Source: Bacteroidales bacterium (GTDB taxonomy: Bacteria > Bacteroidota > Bacteroidia > Bacteroidales > WCHB1-69). Taken from it: a stretch of DNA of 64,000 bases. Shown piece by piece: positions 51,897 to 60,071 of the stretch (position 1 is the first letter of the stretch; each line of letters opens with the position of its first letter). A program made the translations under genes and the position numbers. Location: positions 18,508 to 82,507 of the forward strand of contig JAGCGA010000029.1 in the NCBI GenBank assembly GCA_017649855.1. The letters run 5' to 3'. The notes beneath the pieces were generated by a model, which was not told the DNA's origin, searched no databases, and worked only from the letters and a program-made list of their open reading frames with translations.

Positions 51897-52487
51897 ATGG
51901 AATATATCTTAATGATTATCGGAGCTGTCTTGGTGAATAACATCATCCTGGTACAGTTCCTGGGTATTTGTCCTTTCCTGGGCGTTTCCAGCAAGGTGAA
52001 CACCGCCCTCGGCATGGGCGTGGCCGTCTTGTTCGTGATGACGCTGGCCACCCTGGTGACCTCCACCTTGCAGATGTATGTGCTGGTGCCCTTGAATATC
52101 ACCTATCTGCAGACCATCCTCTTCATCTTGGTCATCGCCTCCCTGGTGCAGATGGTGGAGATTGTGCTGAAGAAGATGAGCCCTTCGCTTTATAAGGCCC
52201 TGGGCGTCTTCCTCCCGCTGATCACCACGAACTGTGCCGTGCTCGGTATCGCCATCAAGGTGACGGAGCAGCCGGTCATCGCCAGTCATGGTTTCTCGAT
52301 CCTCGACAGCACGCTCTATGCGGTGGCCATCTCCATCGGCTTCATCGTGGCTATCGTCCTCTTCGCGGGTCTGCGCGAGCAGCTCGAGTTGGTAGAGGTG
52401 CCCAAAGGGATGAAAGGTGTGCCCATCGCACTCCTGACCGCCGGCATCCTCGCCATGGCCTTCATGGGCTTCTCTAACCTCGTATAA
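51897..52487 (+). CDS. rnfA: Ion-translocating oxidoreductase complex subunit A
   Basis: 196 residues, six membrane helices, inverted-topology relative of RnfE. MEYILMIIGAVLVNNIILVQ, FLGICPFLGVSSKVNTALGM, FLPLITTNCAVLGIAIKVTE, and the end IALLTAGILAMAFMGFSNLV. Cys in LGICPFLG and TTNCAVLG fit the [2Fe-2S] site. No rnfB or rnfC follows; a porin gene does. Confidence 0.95.
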   Translation: MEYILMIIGAVLVNNIILVQFLGICPFLGVSSKVNTALGMGVAVLFVMTLATLVTSTLQMYVLVPLNITYLQTILFILVIASLVQMVEIVLKKMSPSLYKALGVFLPLITTNCAVLGIAIKVTEQPVIASHGFSILDSTLYAVAISIGFIVAIVLFAGLREQLELVEVPKGMKGVPIALLTAGILAMAFMGFSNLV

Positions 52488-52521
52488 TCTCAAAATCGCT
52501 GTCCGTAACTCGTAATCCCGT

Positions 52522-53631
52522 ATGCAACAAAAGATATGCTCTCTGCTTGGCGCCCTCTGCCTGACCTGTTTACTGATGACGGCGCCTGCACAGTCGGAAA
52601 CTCCCTTTAAACTGACCAAGTTCTCACTGGAGGCCCGTGCCGACTTCGACTATTTCTACCACCAGAACGAGCCTGTCCCCTTCGGCACGCCTGCTGACCA
52701 TCAGTTCGGCTTCAATGGCAAGTATTTCAACCTGCTGCTGGGCGGGGACCTGGGGCATGACTTCTCCTTCTTCTTCCGGCAGCGTATCATCGCCCATCCG
52801 GGAAGTGTCAGCCTGTTCGACAACACCGACTTCCTCTACCTGCAGTACAAGTTCCACCCGCGCTGGCATGTGCGTCTCGGCAAAGAGGCCCTGCCCGTGG
52901 GCGGCTTTGAGTACGACGCCCCGCCTATCGATGTCTATTACTACACCCAGTACTGGGGCGACTTCTACTGCTTCCAGCTGGGCGCCTCCCTCTCCTATAC
53001 CGACAAGAAAGAGCAGAACACCCTCACCTTTGGCTTTGGGAACTCACCCTACGTGCGCACCGCCGCGGATTGGAAGGACGGTCTCATCGGCTTTAACTTC
53101 CTCTGGAATGGTAACTATAAGCACTTCAAGACTTTGTACTCTGCCAACCTCTATCGCCGAACCACCGACAACCAGTGGGTCAGCTTCATCGTGCTGGGCA
53201 ACAAGCTCTCGTTTGACAAGGTGGGTTGGTATGTGGATTTCGTACATAAGACCTACGACTTCCATGAGTGGTTCCAGTATTATCTGATTGTCAGCCGGTT
53301 GGATGTGCAGTTGTACAAGGGACTCAACCTCTTTGCCAAGGGTGGCTATGAGTACAACCACGGCGATGACCCTTGGACGATGACCTTCATGGACGAATCG
53401 TTCCCCTCCTTCGGAACCCATTATTTCTATGGTTTGGGACTGGAGTACAGTCCGCTGAAGGCCCCCAACGTGCGTTTGCATGGCTATGTGGCCATGGCGC
53501 ACATGACCGACACGCAGTCATATCCCCAAATGAAAACCCGTACGCTCAATGCTAATCTGGGTGTTACCTGGAAGATAGATTTTCTCAAGTTTTTCAAGAA
53601 ACAATATTCGACTCAAAGTGAGAAAGATTAA
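52522..53631 (+). CDS. Outer-membrane porin-like protein
   Basis: 369 residues. Signal peptide MQQKICSLLGALCLTCLLMT...APAQ. The mature part is strand-rich with aromatic girdles: FSLEARADFDYFYHQNEPVP, GFNGKYFNLLLGGDLGHDFS, FLYLQYKFHPRWHVRLGKEA, LPVGGFEYD, and a last strand LNANLGVTWKIDF. It resembles phosphate-selective/OprP-like porins of Bacteroidota. It lies 34 nt after rnfA and overlaps the next gene's start, so it may belong to the rnf transcript. Confidence 0.78.
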   Translation: MQQKICSLLGALCLTCLLMTAPAQSETPFKLTKFSLEARADFDYFYHQNEPVPFGTPADHQFGFNGKYFNLLLGGDLGHDFSFFFRQRIIAHPGSVSLFDNTDFLYLQYKFHPRWHVRLGKEALPVGGFEYDAPPIDVYYYTQYWGDFYCFQLGASLSYTDKKEQNTLTFGFGNSPYVRTAADWKDGLIGFNFLWNGNYKHFKTLYSANLYRRTTDNQWVSFIVLGNKLSFDKVGWYVDFVHKTYDFHEWFQYYLIVSRLDVQLYKGLNLFAKGGYEYNHGDDPWTMTFMDESFPSFGTHYFYGLGLEYSPLKAPNVRLHGYVAMAHMTDTQSYPQMKTRTLNANLGVTWKIDFLKFFKKQYSTQSEKD

Positions 53632-54859
53632 TTTTAGCAAGTTGAAGAAGATAGACCTCGACAAGGTGAAGGAGATCGATCTGAAGAAGGATCTGAAGAG
53701 AGTGAAAGACGATCTCAAGATGACGCCCTATCGAAGGAAGCTGTTGAGGGAGATGATTATCTTCTCAGTCATCTTTTTTGGTTTCTTTGGCATTTTGGCC
53801 ACCCGGATGACCTTGCCGAAGATGCTGAACTCTTTCTTGCAGACGGCCTATCATCTGTTGATGGAGACGGTGTTGTATATCATGGCCATCACGGTGATGA
53901 TGGGGGCTATCAGCAAGCTCTTCATGGAGTATGGCATTGTGAAGCTGATGGAGAAGTTGCTCCGTCCGTTGATGAAACCTTTGTTTAACCTGCCCGGTGT
54001 GGCCTCTTTGGGTGCGGTGATGACCTTCCTGAGCGACAATCCCGCCATCATCACGCTGTCCAAGGACCGTAACTTCAGTCAGTATTTCAAGAAATACCAG
54101 TTGGTGTCGCTGACCAACTTCGGCACCTCGTTCGGAATGGGTCTGGTGGTCTTGGCCTTTATGATCGGTCAGGGCTTCAGTGCCGGTGCCGGCGTGGGCT
54201 TGCTGGGAGCCTTCATCGGCTGTATTGTCTCCACCCGTTTGATGCAGCATTTTACCTTGAAGAGTTTCCCTGAGCTGGACACCCCTGTGTTTGACAAGAT
54301 GGAGGAGAAAGAGAAGGTGCAGGAAGAAAAAGTGGAGAAGCAGGGAGTCTTCATCCGTACCTTGAATGCCATCCTGGACGGTGGTATGAGCGGTGTGGAG
54401 ATTGGTATCTCCATCATTCCCGGTGTGCTGGTCATCTCCACCATCGTGATGATGCTGACCTTCGGGCCCAGCGCGGATGGCACCTATACCGGTGCTGCCT
54501 TCGAGGGCGTGCCGGTCATCACCTACCTGGTGGGCAAGATCAACTTTATCTTCAAATGGCTCTTCGGCTTCACCCATGCCGAGTTGATCGCGTTCCCGAT
54601 CACCGCCTTGGGAGCGGTGGGCGCTGCCCTGGGTTTGATTCCCAAGTTCGTCACCTCCGGCATCATCGACAACAATGCCATTGCTGTCTGTACCGCCATG
54701 GGCATGTGCTGGAGCGGCTTCCTGAGCACGCACGCTGCCATGCTGGACTCGCTGGGCTACCGCAAGCTCATCTCCAAAGCTATCACGGCGCACACCATCG
54801 GAGGCCTTTGCGCTGGCATCGCCGCCCACTGGCTCTATGTGCTTTTCACCCTCTTCTAA
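53618..54859 (+). CDS. Gate-domain (nucleoside-recognition-type) membrane protein
   Basis: 413 residues from GTG 53618, overlapping the porin end by 14 nt; ATG 53720 (MTPYRRKLLREMIIF) is the alternative. The N-terminus is a charged repeat (KKIDLDKVKEIDLKKDLKRV). About eight membrane helices follow with two Gate-like parts: PLFNLPGVASLGAVMTFLSD, NPAIITLSKDRNFSQYFKKY, GTSFGMGLVVLAFMIGQGFS, then GMSGVEIGISIIPGVLVIST and FVTSGIIDNNAIAVCTAMGM. Similar proteins are annotated as nucleoside-recognition or spore-maturation-like; the substrate is unknown. It is the last gene before a new promoter. Confidence 0.75.
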   Translation: MRKINFSKLKKIDLDKVKEIDLKKDLKRVKDDLKMTPYRRKLLREMIIFSVIFFGFFGILATRMTLPKMLNSFLQTAYHLLMETVLYIMAITVMMGAISKLFMEYGIVKLMEKLLRPLMKPLFNLPGVASLGAVMTFLSDNPAIITLSKDRNFSQYFKKYQLVSLTNFGTSFGMGLVVLAFMIGQGFSAGAGVGLLGAFIGCIVSTRLMQHFTLKSFPELDTPVFDKMEEKEKVQEEKVEKQGVFIRTLNAILDGGMSGVEIGISIIPGVLVISTIVMMLTFGPSADGTYTGAAFEGVPVITYLVGKINFIFKWLFGFTHAELIAFPITALGAVGAALGLIPKFVTSGIIDNNAIAVCTAMGMCWSGFLSTHAAMLDSLGYRKLISKAITAHTIGGLCAGIAAHWLYVLFTLF

Positions 54860-54893
54860 AATTTAGGATATACTTACCATATATTATATTTTA

Positions 54894-54901
54894 TATCTTT
54901 G
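54894..54901 (+). promoter_or_regulatory. Promoter -7 box for the DHH phosphoesterase operon
   Basis: TATCTTTG, 21 nt before the GTG start at 54923. The in-frame TTG at 54899 overlaps the box itself and cannot be the start. Confidence 0.7.
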
Positions 54902-54922
54902 CACTTTCTTAATCCGATAGAC

Positions 54923-55927
54923 GTGAACGAACAGGACATACATCTGGTTAAACAGGCCTTGCAAAAAACCAAGAAGATCTGTGTGGTCTTTCACTTCAAC
55001 CCCGACGGGGATGCGTTAGGCTCTGCATTGGCCTTGTACCATTATTTCAAAGAGGATGGCTATGAGGTGACGGTGGTCTCCCCGAATGCTTTTCCGGATT
55101 TTCTGAACTGGATGGATGGCAGCGACCAGATTATCGTGGCCCAGGAGCATCTCGTCAAGGCCCGCAAGGCCATCAAGGAGGCGGATATGCTCTTTGTGGT
55201 GGATATGAACGCACCCCACCGCGCAGGCCAGGACCTGCAGAACAGCATTGCCAAGTTCGTGGGTTTCAAGGTGCTCATTGACCATCACGTGCAACCCGAA
55301 ATCAACTGCGACGTGATGTACACCACGCACCTCACCAGTTCCGCCAGCGAGTTGGTTTACAATTTCCTATACCGCTGCATGACGCCAGAAAGGCCGATCA
55401 GCAAGGCCATTGCCGAGGCGCTCTATGTGGGCATCATCACCGACACTGGCTCTATGGCCTATGCCTGTGACCATCCAGGCACCTATGAGGTGCTGGGTCG
55501 CCTCATCGCTTCCGGCATCAATGGTGAAGCCATCCACCAGAAGGTGTATAGCAACTATACAGAGAGCCGCCTCCGCCTGATGGGGGTTGCCCTGACCCAC
55601 CTCAAGATCATGCCCGAATATGGCGCCTCCTATATGTACCTTACCAAACAAGAACTGGTGGACAATAACTTCCAGATCGGGGACACGGAGGGCTTTGTCA
55701 ACTATGGCATGACCATCAAAGGAGTGGAGTTCACGGCATTCTTCGTGGAGCGTGACAACCGCATACGGGTCTCCTTCCGCTCCAAGGGCAAGGTGGATGT
55801 CAACCTTTTCGCCCGCGACCACTACAATGGCGGTGGTCACCACAATGCGGCGGGTGCCTTCTATCATGGCACCATCGAAGAGGCCATCGCTCATTTTGAA
55901 AAGACCGTCCGCGAGGGCAAATACTGA
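54923..55927 (+). CDS. DHH-family phosphoesterase, NrnA type
   Basis: 334 residues from GTG 54923. DHH/DHHA1 enzyme; relatives degrade short oligoribonucleotides or pAp. The first metal motif is HFNPDGDALGSALALYHY, then VVDMNAP, the DHH motif LIDHHVQPE, GIITDTGSMAYA, and the C-terminal DHHA1 GGGHHNAAGAF that binds the nucleic-acid end. All metal ligands are there. Five bases before the FKBP gene. Which of the two activities it has is not clear. Confidence 0.92.
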   Translation: MNEQDIHLVKQALQKTKKICVVFHFNPDGDALGSALALYHYFKEDGYEVTVVSPNAFPDFLNWMDGSDQIIVAQEHLVKARKAIKEADMLFVVDMNAPHRAGQDLQNSIAKFVGFKVLIDHHVQPEINCDVMYTTHLTSSASELVYNFLYRCMTPERPISKAIAEALYVGIITDTGSMAYACDHPGTYEVLGRLIASGINGEAIHQKVYSNYTESRLRLMGVALTHLKIMPEYGASYMYLTKQELVDNNFQIGDTEGFVNYGMTIKGVEFTAFFVERDNRIRVSFRSKGKVDVNLFARDHYNGGGHHNAAGAFYHGTIEEAIAHFEKTVREGKY

Positions 55928-55932
55928 TACTG

Positions 55933-56472
55933 ATGATGAGATTTCCCCTGTCATGCTGCCTTTTGTTTGTGCTGCTGGCTTTGGCCGGCTGCCGAAAGCC
56001 CGCTGCCACCGGCACGGTGGTGACGAGTTCCAAAGAGCCTCAGGAGGATGTGGAAGCTCCCTATGTGGAGGGCAACAAGCGCATCATCCATCTTGAAAAT
56101 GAGGAGATTGAGCTCTTCATCCAGCGTTACGGGTGGAAGATGGAGAAGACAGGCACGGGCCTCTATGTGCAAATCCTCGATGAGGGTAGGGGAGAGATGA
56201 TCAAGGAGGATGACATGGTGCATCTGAAATACCAGACATTCCTGCTGTCGGGAGAGAAGATCTATGACTCTGAAGAAGATGGCGAGAAGGTCTTCAAGGT
56301 GGCCAAGTCTGAAGAGATCAACGGCCTGCACGAGGCGGTGCGCCTGCTGCGGCCGGGAGGCAAAGCGCGACTGGTGATCCCCTCCTATATGGCCTACGGC
56401 GTGGCCGGCGACGGCGACAAGGTGGATGGCCGCGAGCCCGTGGTGATGATGATAGAGGTGGTGAAGCGTTGA
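55933..56472 (+). CDS. FKBP-type peptidyl-prolyl isomerase lipoprotein, GldI-like
   Basis: 179 residues. Lipobox LALAGC with Cys about residue 20 followed by RKPA. The C-terminal FKBP domain: VQILDEGRGEMIKEDDMVHL, KYQTFLLSGEKIYDSEEDGE, GLHEAVRLLRPGGKARLVIP, SYMAYGVAGDGDK. In Flavobacterium GldI has this layout and is needed for gliding/T9SS; in Bacteroidales a similar protein helps fold exported proteins. The link to the DHH gene is seen in other Bacteroidota as far as I recall. Confidence 0.85.
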   Translation: MMRFPLSCCLLFVLLALAGCRKPAATGTVVTSSKEPQEDVEAPYVEGNKRIIHLENEEIELFIQRYGWKMEKTGTGLYVQILDEGRGEMIKEDDMVHLKYQTFLLSGEKIYDSEEDGEKVFKVAKSEEINGLHEAVRLLRPGGKARLVIPSYMAYGVAGDGDKVDGREPVVMMIEVVKR

Positions 56473-56519
56473 AGTGTTGGGGGCTCGTTCGTGACGTGCC
56501 TTATGGGGGGGGATGAATC

Positions 56520-56960
56520 CGATGAAAGACTAAGAAATTAAGAAGTTAAGAAACTAAGGGGTACCTCCGTAGTTCAATGTTCATAGTCAAAGTTCAAGGT
56601 GGAGAACCACCAAGGCACAAAGGACACAAAGAAAAACTAAGAAGTTAAGAAACTAAGAAATTAAGGGGGCAAAACTCAAAGTTCATAGTCATAGTCAAAG
56701 TTCAAAGTGGGAGACCACAAAGGCACAAAGGACACAAAGAGAAAGACCGCAAAGGCGCAAAGGGCGCAAAGAAGAACGAAGATACTAAGGGAGGATGTAG
56801 TTCAACGTCATCGTTCCCAATCTGCCCATCCCAACTATTATCTATGAATTTTGGCCGTTAGCCATTGGCCGTTAGCCATTAGCCGTAGCCATTAGCTATT
56901 GGCCCCGACCTACCAACTATTAACTACCAACTATTATCTATTAACTATTATCTATTATTC
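56520..56960. repeat. Large repeat-filled spacer (56473-57106)
   Basis: 634 bases without a gene. Successive families: AAGAAATTAAGAAGTTAAG units; GTTCATAGTCAAAGTTCAAG; CACAAAGGCACAAAGGACAC (period about 9, twice, then CGCAAAGGCGCAAAGGGCGC); GTTAGCCATTGGCC heptamers; and CTATTAACTATTATCTATTA. The order mirrors the other spacers. No RNA gene recognised. Confidence 0.8.
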
Positions 56961-57016
56961 AATCCGCACGGTTGATAACTATTTTTCAAAGACACCAATT
57001 GTCTCCCAGCATTCCT

Positions 57017-57024
57017 TATTTTTG
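57017..57024 (+). promoter_or_regulatory. Promoter -7 box for the vWA-barrel gene
   Basis: TATTTTTG, 82 nt before the ATG at 57107. Confidence 0.6.
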
Positions 57025-57106
57025 CATTTCTTGTAGAAGTCTCTTTCTCCAAGGATATACTAAATTGTAAGTTTTGCAGTTATTATAAGTTGTAAATTAT
57101 ATCAGT

Positions 57107-58774
57107 ATGAAAAAGTTAATGCTTCTTTTGGCTTGTTTCTGCTTCGTCGGCGCCGCCTTTGCGCAGGTTGACAAGGCGAAGTATTATATTGAGGGCGACT
57201 ACTCCATCACGAAGGACAACCGTGGGCAGTTCGTCTATCAACTGACCAACATCACCTCCAAAGGCATCACCTTCACGCCCAAGGATGTCATCTATGGCAA
57301 GGTGGAACAAGACGAGTCCATATCGTTCACCTTCGACAAGGCTCAAACCGAATGTCCGGAAGGCTTCGAGGGTGGTCTTAAATTCTGGAAATGGCAGTAT
57401 GACGGCAAAGAGTACAGCTGGCAACGCGATAGCGAGGTGAAAGATGCCCAACAGAACTTCGAGACCGACAAGGTTATGGTTGTCATGCTGGTCCTCGACT
57501 GCAGCAACTCCTTGGGAGAAGCCAACTTCGAGAAGCTGAAAAACAGTGCCACCAAGTTCATCAACATCCTCTACAACGCCTCTCCCGATGGCGGTATCCG
57601 TCTGGGTGTGGTGGGCTTCAACACCATGGGCAACGCCGACAAGATGGTCTATGACATCGAGCCGCTCACCATGGCTACCCGCGACGACATGATCAAGTTC
57701 ATCCAAGGGCTGACCCTCTACAATAACACCGCCCTCTACTATGCCATGCGCAAGGGTGCGGATATGATCTCTAACTATGTGAACCGCCTGCCCAACAAGG
57801 ACAAGGAGAAGTTCGACTATGCCTGCATGGTCTCCTTTACCGATGGCTACGACAACCACTCCACCGATCCGGCTCTCGGCTTGCCTGAGAAGGGTCTGGA
57901 GAACCCCTACTTCAAGTATGTGCGCGACGAGGTGGTGAACCGTCCCATCCAAGGTGCGCCGCTGAAGAGCTATGTAATCGCTATCAAGGGCAATGATGTG
58001 GCAGAGGATAACCAACTCTATAAGTCTGTGTTTGAGGGCATCTCCTCTGAGGAGCCGTTTCTGCTCAACGACTTCAACCAGGTGGAGGCGCAGTTCGAGA
58101 CCATGGCCCAGGAGCTCATCAAGCGTTGGCAGAACCTGACCTGCTACGTGCCCAGTGCCCACCAGGGCAAGGTGCGCTGGACTATTGGCGACTATACCGA
58201 CAACGGTGCCTCCAAAGTCACGGAGGTGAAAGAGAAGATCGTGACGGCCCATCGGACGAATTTTATCGGTATCAATGCAGGTCTGGATTTGGAGTTCACC
58301 CATCGCAACTACTTCGGCTTGGGCGTGGGCTTCGACTTTGCAGTGCCGCTCAAGAGCGCCAATCTGGCCATCGGCGGTCTGGCAGCCTTGAAGTATGACT
58401 TTGCCGGTCCGTTGCACCTCGACCTCGGCGCCTTGATGGTGGCTGGCGACTACATCCACAAATGTGCCTTTATGGGCGGTCTTGGCTTTGACTTGCGCTT
58501 TGCCACGGCCACGAAAGGGAATCCCTATGACTATATGAATACGACCTATTATTGGGTTCGAGGCGAGAGCGACAAGTTCGCCTTCGGCGGCTTGCTTCGT
58601 TTGGGTGTGACCACCCCGATGAAGAATCTCTACTTCTTCACAGACATTGCCTTTGGTAGATACAAGGCCTTCTACTATGTGAATGAGAATCCGACTCCGG
58701 ACACACCGACCCAACAGGTACACCATCCGTATTGGAATGTGTCCTTGAATGTGGGCTATCGGTTCGGCAATTAG
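57107..58774 (+). CDS. Exported von Willebrand factor A domain fused to an outer-membrane barrel-like region
   Basis: 555 residues. Signal peptide MKKLMLLLACFCFVGAAFAQ. A small beta domain (about 21-115) precedes a vWA domain (about 120-345) with the metal site DCSNS (D-x-S-x-S), the NNTALYYAM Thr and FTDGYDN Asp. From about residue 385 the chain changes to alternating strands: FIGINAGLDLEFTHRNYFGL, GVGFDFAVPLKSANLAIGGL, LHLDLGALMVAGDYIHKC, LGFDLRFATATKG, YFFTDIAFGRYKAFYYV, NVSLNVGYRFGN, much like an outer-membrane barrel. No protease or sortase motif. I know of no named family with this pairing. It sits alone between repeat-rich spacers. Confidence 0.75.
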   Translation: MKKLMLLLACFCFVGAAFAQVDKAKYYIEGDYSITKDNRGQFVYQLTNITSKGITFTPKDVIYGKVEQDESISFTFDKAQTECPEGFEGGLKFWKWQYDGKEYSWQRDSEVKDAQQNFETDKVMVVMLVLDCSNSLGEANFEKLKNSATKFINILYNASPDGGIRLGVVGFNTMGNADKMVYDIEPLTMATRDDMIKFIQGLTLYNNTALYYAMRKGADMISNYVNRLPNKDKEKFDYACMVSFTDGYDNHSTDPALGLPEKGLENPYFKYVRDEVVNRPIQGAPLKSYVIAIKGNDVAEDNQLYKSVFEGISSEEPFLLNDFNQVEAQFETMAQELIKRWQNLTCYVPSAHQGKVRWTIGDYTDNGASKVTEVKEKIVTAHRTNFIGINAGLDLEFTHRNYFGLGVGFDFAVPLKSANLAIGGLAALKYDFAGPLHLDLGALMVAGDYIHKCAFMGGLGFDLRFATATKGNPYDYMNTTYYWVRGESDKFAFGGLLRLGVTTPMKNLYFFTDIAFGRYKAFYYVNENPTPDTPTQQVHHPYWNVSLNVGYRFGN

Positions 58775-58805
58775 GAATTCGGCTGTTAGCTATTGGCCAT
58801 TAGCT

Positions 58806-58914
58806 TTTCTACCGAGCTCTTGTCCCTGGCGGGACTGCTCAAGGAAACTGATAAATTGATAACCATTTTCTACCGAGCTCTTGTCCCTAGCGGGACTGCT
58901 TAAGGAAACTGATA
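58806..58914. repeat. Tandem pair of a 61-bp repeat
   Basis: A segment starting TTTCTACCGAGCTCTTGTCC and ending GGAAACTGATA occurs at 58807-58853 and 58868-58914, differing at two positions (CTGGCG/CTAGCG, CTCAAG/CTTAAG). Each contains GTCCCTGGCGGGAC, a near palindrome. Preceded by GGCTGTT-AGCTATT heptamers (58780-58806). Confidence 0.85.
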
Positions 58915-58918
58915 ACTG

Positions 58919-60049
58919 CTAACATTCCACGAATCCGCCTCCGGCGATGCCGTCGGCAAACCATAGACCGGCTTCTGTCAGACAGAGCCGGTTTTTTATC
59001 AGGGTGTAGTGCTCGTGGGGGACCTCTTTTTCAAAATAGGCGAGTAGCTCCTGGCGTCTTTGTTCTCCGAACTCCCTTGCCAGTGCTTGCAGGTCGAGGC
59101 CGTCGCGGGTGCGCAGGCGCAGGAGGAGGGTCTCGTTGTACTGGTCGGTGGGGGCGAGCGTTTCCCGCTCGGCGCAGTCCTGGCCCTCGGCGATGTCGTG
59201 GAGGTATTGGCTCAGGTTGCTGGCGTTCCACTGTCGGCTCTTTCCGTCGAAGGAGTGGGCTGCGGCGCCCAGACCGAGGTAGGGCGTGCCGTCCCAGTAG
59301 GCGCTGTTATGGCGCGAGTGGAAGCCGGGGCGGGCGAAGTTGGAGACCTCGTAGTGCTCGAAGCCAAGCTCGCGGGCGTAGTCGGTGAGCTGTCGGTACT
59401 GGCGGGTGGCCATCTCCTCATCGACGGGGGCGTGGCGCCCGTGCTGGATCTGTTTGTAGAGGAGGGAGTTCTCCTCGGGCGTGAGCGCGTAGGCCGAGAA
59501 GTGCTGGATGGGCAGCGTGGCGAGATGTTGAAGCTCGTCGGCCCACTGCTTGTCGTCGCGCTCGGAGACGCCATAGATCAGGTCGATGGAGAGGTTTGTG
59601 ATGCCGGCGGCGGCAGCGTTGTGCACAGCCCCGATGGCCTCGTGTGCGGTGTGCCGCCGCCTCATGAACTGTAAGACGGGGTCGTGGAACGACTGCACCC
59701 CGATGCTCAGCCGGTTGACGCCCAGCGCATGGAGTGCTTGGCAGTAGTCAGGGGTGAGCTGCTCCGGGTTGCCCTCCATGGTGATCTCCGCGTCAGGGGC
59801 AACGGGAAAGTGCCGACGGAGGTCGGCCAGCAGCGCGGCCACCTCATCGGGAGTGAGTAGGGTGGGGGTGCCGCCACCGAAGTAGATCGTGCGGATGTCA
59901 GCACCCCTGAGATAGTCTTGTCGCAGTGCCATCTCCCGTGTCAGCGCCGTGAGGTACTCCTCACGGCGGGCCGTGGAGACCACTGAGTAGAAACCGCAAT
60001 AGACACACTTGCTTGCGCAGAAGGGGATATGAAGGTAGATGCCTGCCAT
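58919..60049 (-). CDS. hemW: Radical SAM heme chaperone HemW
   Basis: 376 residues from ATG 60049. Radical-SAM motif CASKCVYC (C-x3-C-x2-C), with the GGGTPTLL strand, EGNPEQLTPDY, VNRLSIGVQSFHDPVLQFMR and RHTAHEAIGAV; HemW has the downstream SRHNSAYWDGTPYLGLGAAA and the C-terminal winged helix (TRDGLDLQALAREFGEQR). It carries heme to target proteins and is not a true HemN. Follows the MBL gene by 22 nt on the same strand, so it may share that promoter. Confidence 0.94.
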   Translation of the reverse strand: MAGIYLHIPFCASKCVYCGFYSVVSTARREEYLTALTREMALRQDYLRGADIRTIYFGGGTPTLLTPDEVAALLADLRRHFPVAPDAEITMEGNPEQLTPDYCQALHALGVNRLSIGVQSFHDPVLQFMRRRHTAHEAIGAVHNAAAAGITNLSIDLIYGVSERDDKQWADELQHLATLPIQHFSAYALTPEENSLLYKQIQHGRHAPVDEEMATRQYRQLTDYARELGFEHYEVSNFARPGFHSRHNSAYWDGTPYLGLGAAAHSFDGKSRQWNASNLSQYLHDIAEGQDCAERETLAPTDQYNETLLLRLRTRDGLDLQALAREFGEQRRQELLAYFEKEVPHEHYTLIKNRLCLTEAGLWFADGIAGGGFVEC

Positions 60050-60071
60050 GCGGGATGCCGGAGAAGCCGTA

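Noticed and set aside
56520..56960. Possible CRISPR array
   Set aside because: Repeats are 7-9 bp, degenerate and contiguous, with no unique spacers and no cas genes.
58806..58914. Insertion sequence ends
   Set aside because: The two copies are direct and adjacent with no transposase gene between or beside them.
59060..59674. 204-codon plus-strand frame inside hemW
   Set aside because: Shadow of hemW; low-complexity Gly/Val/Glu translation without motifs.
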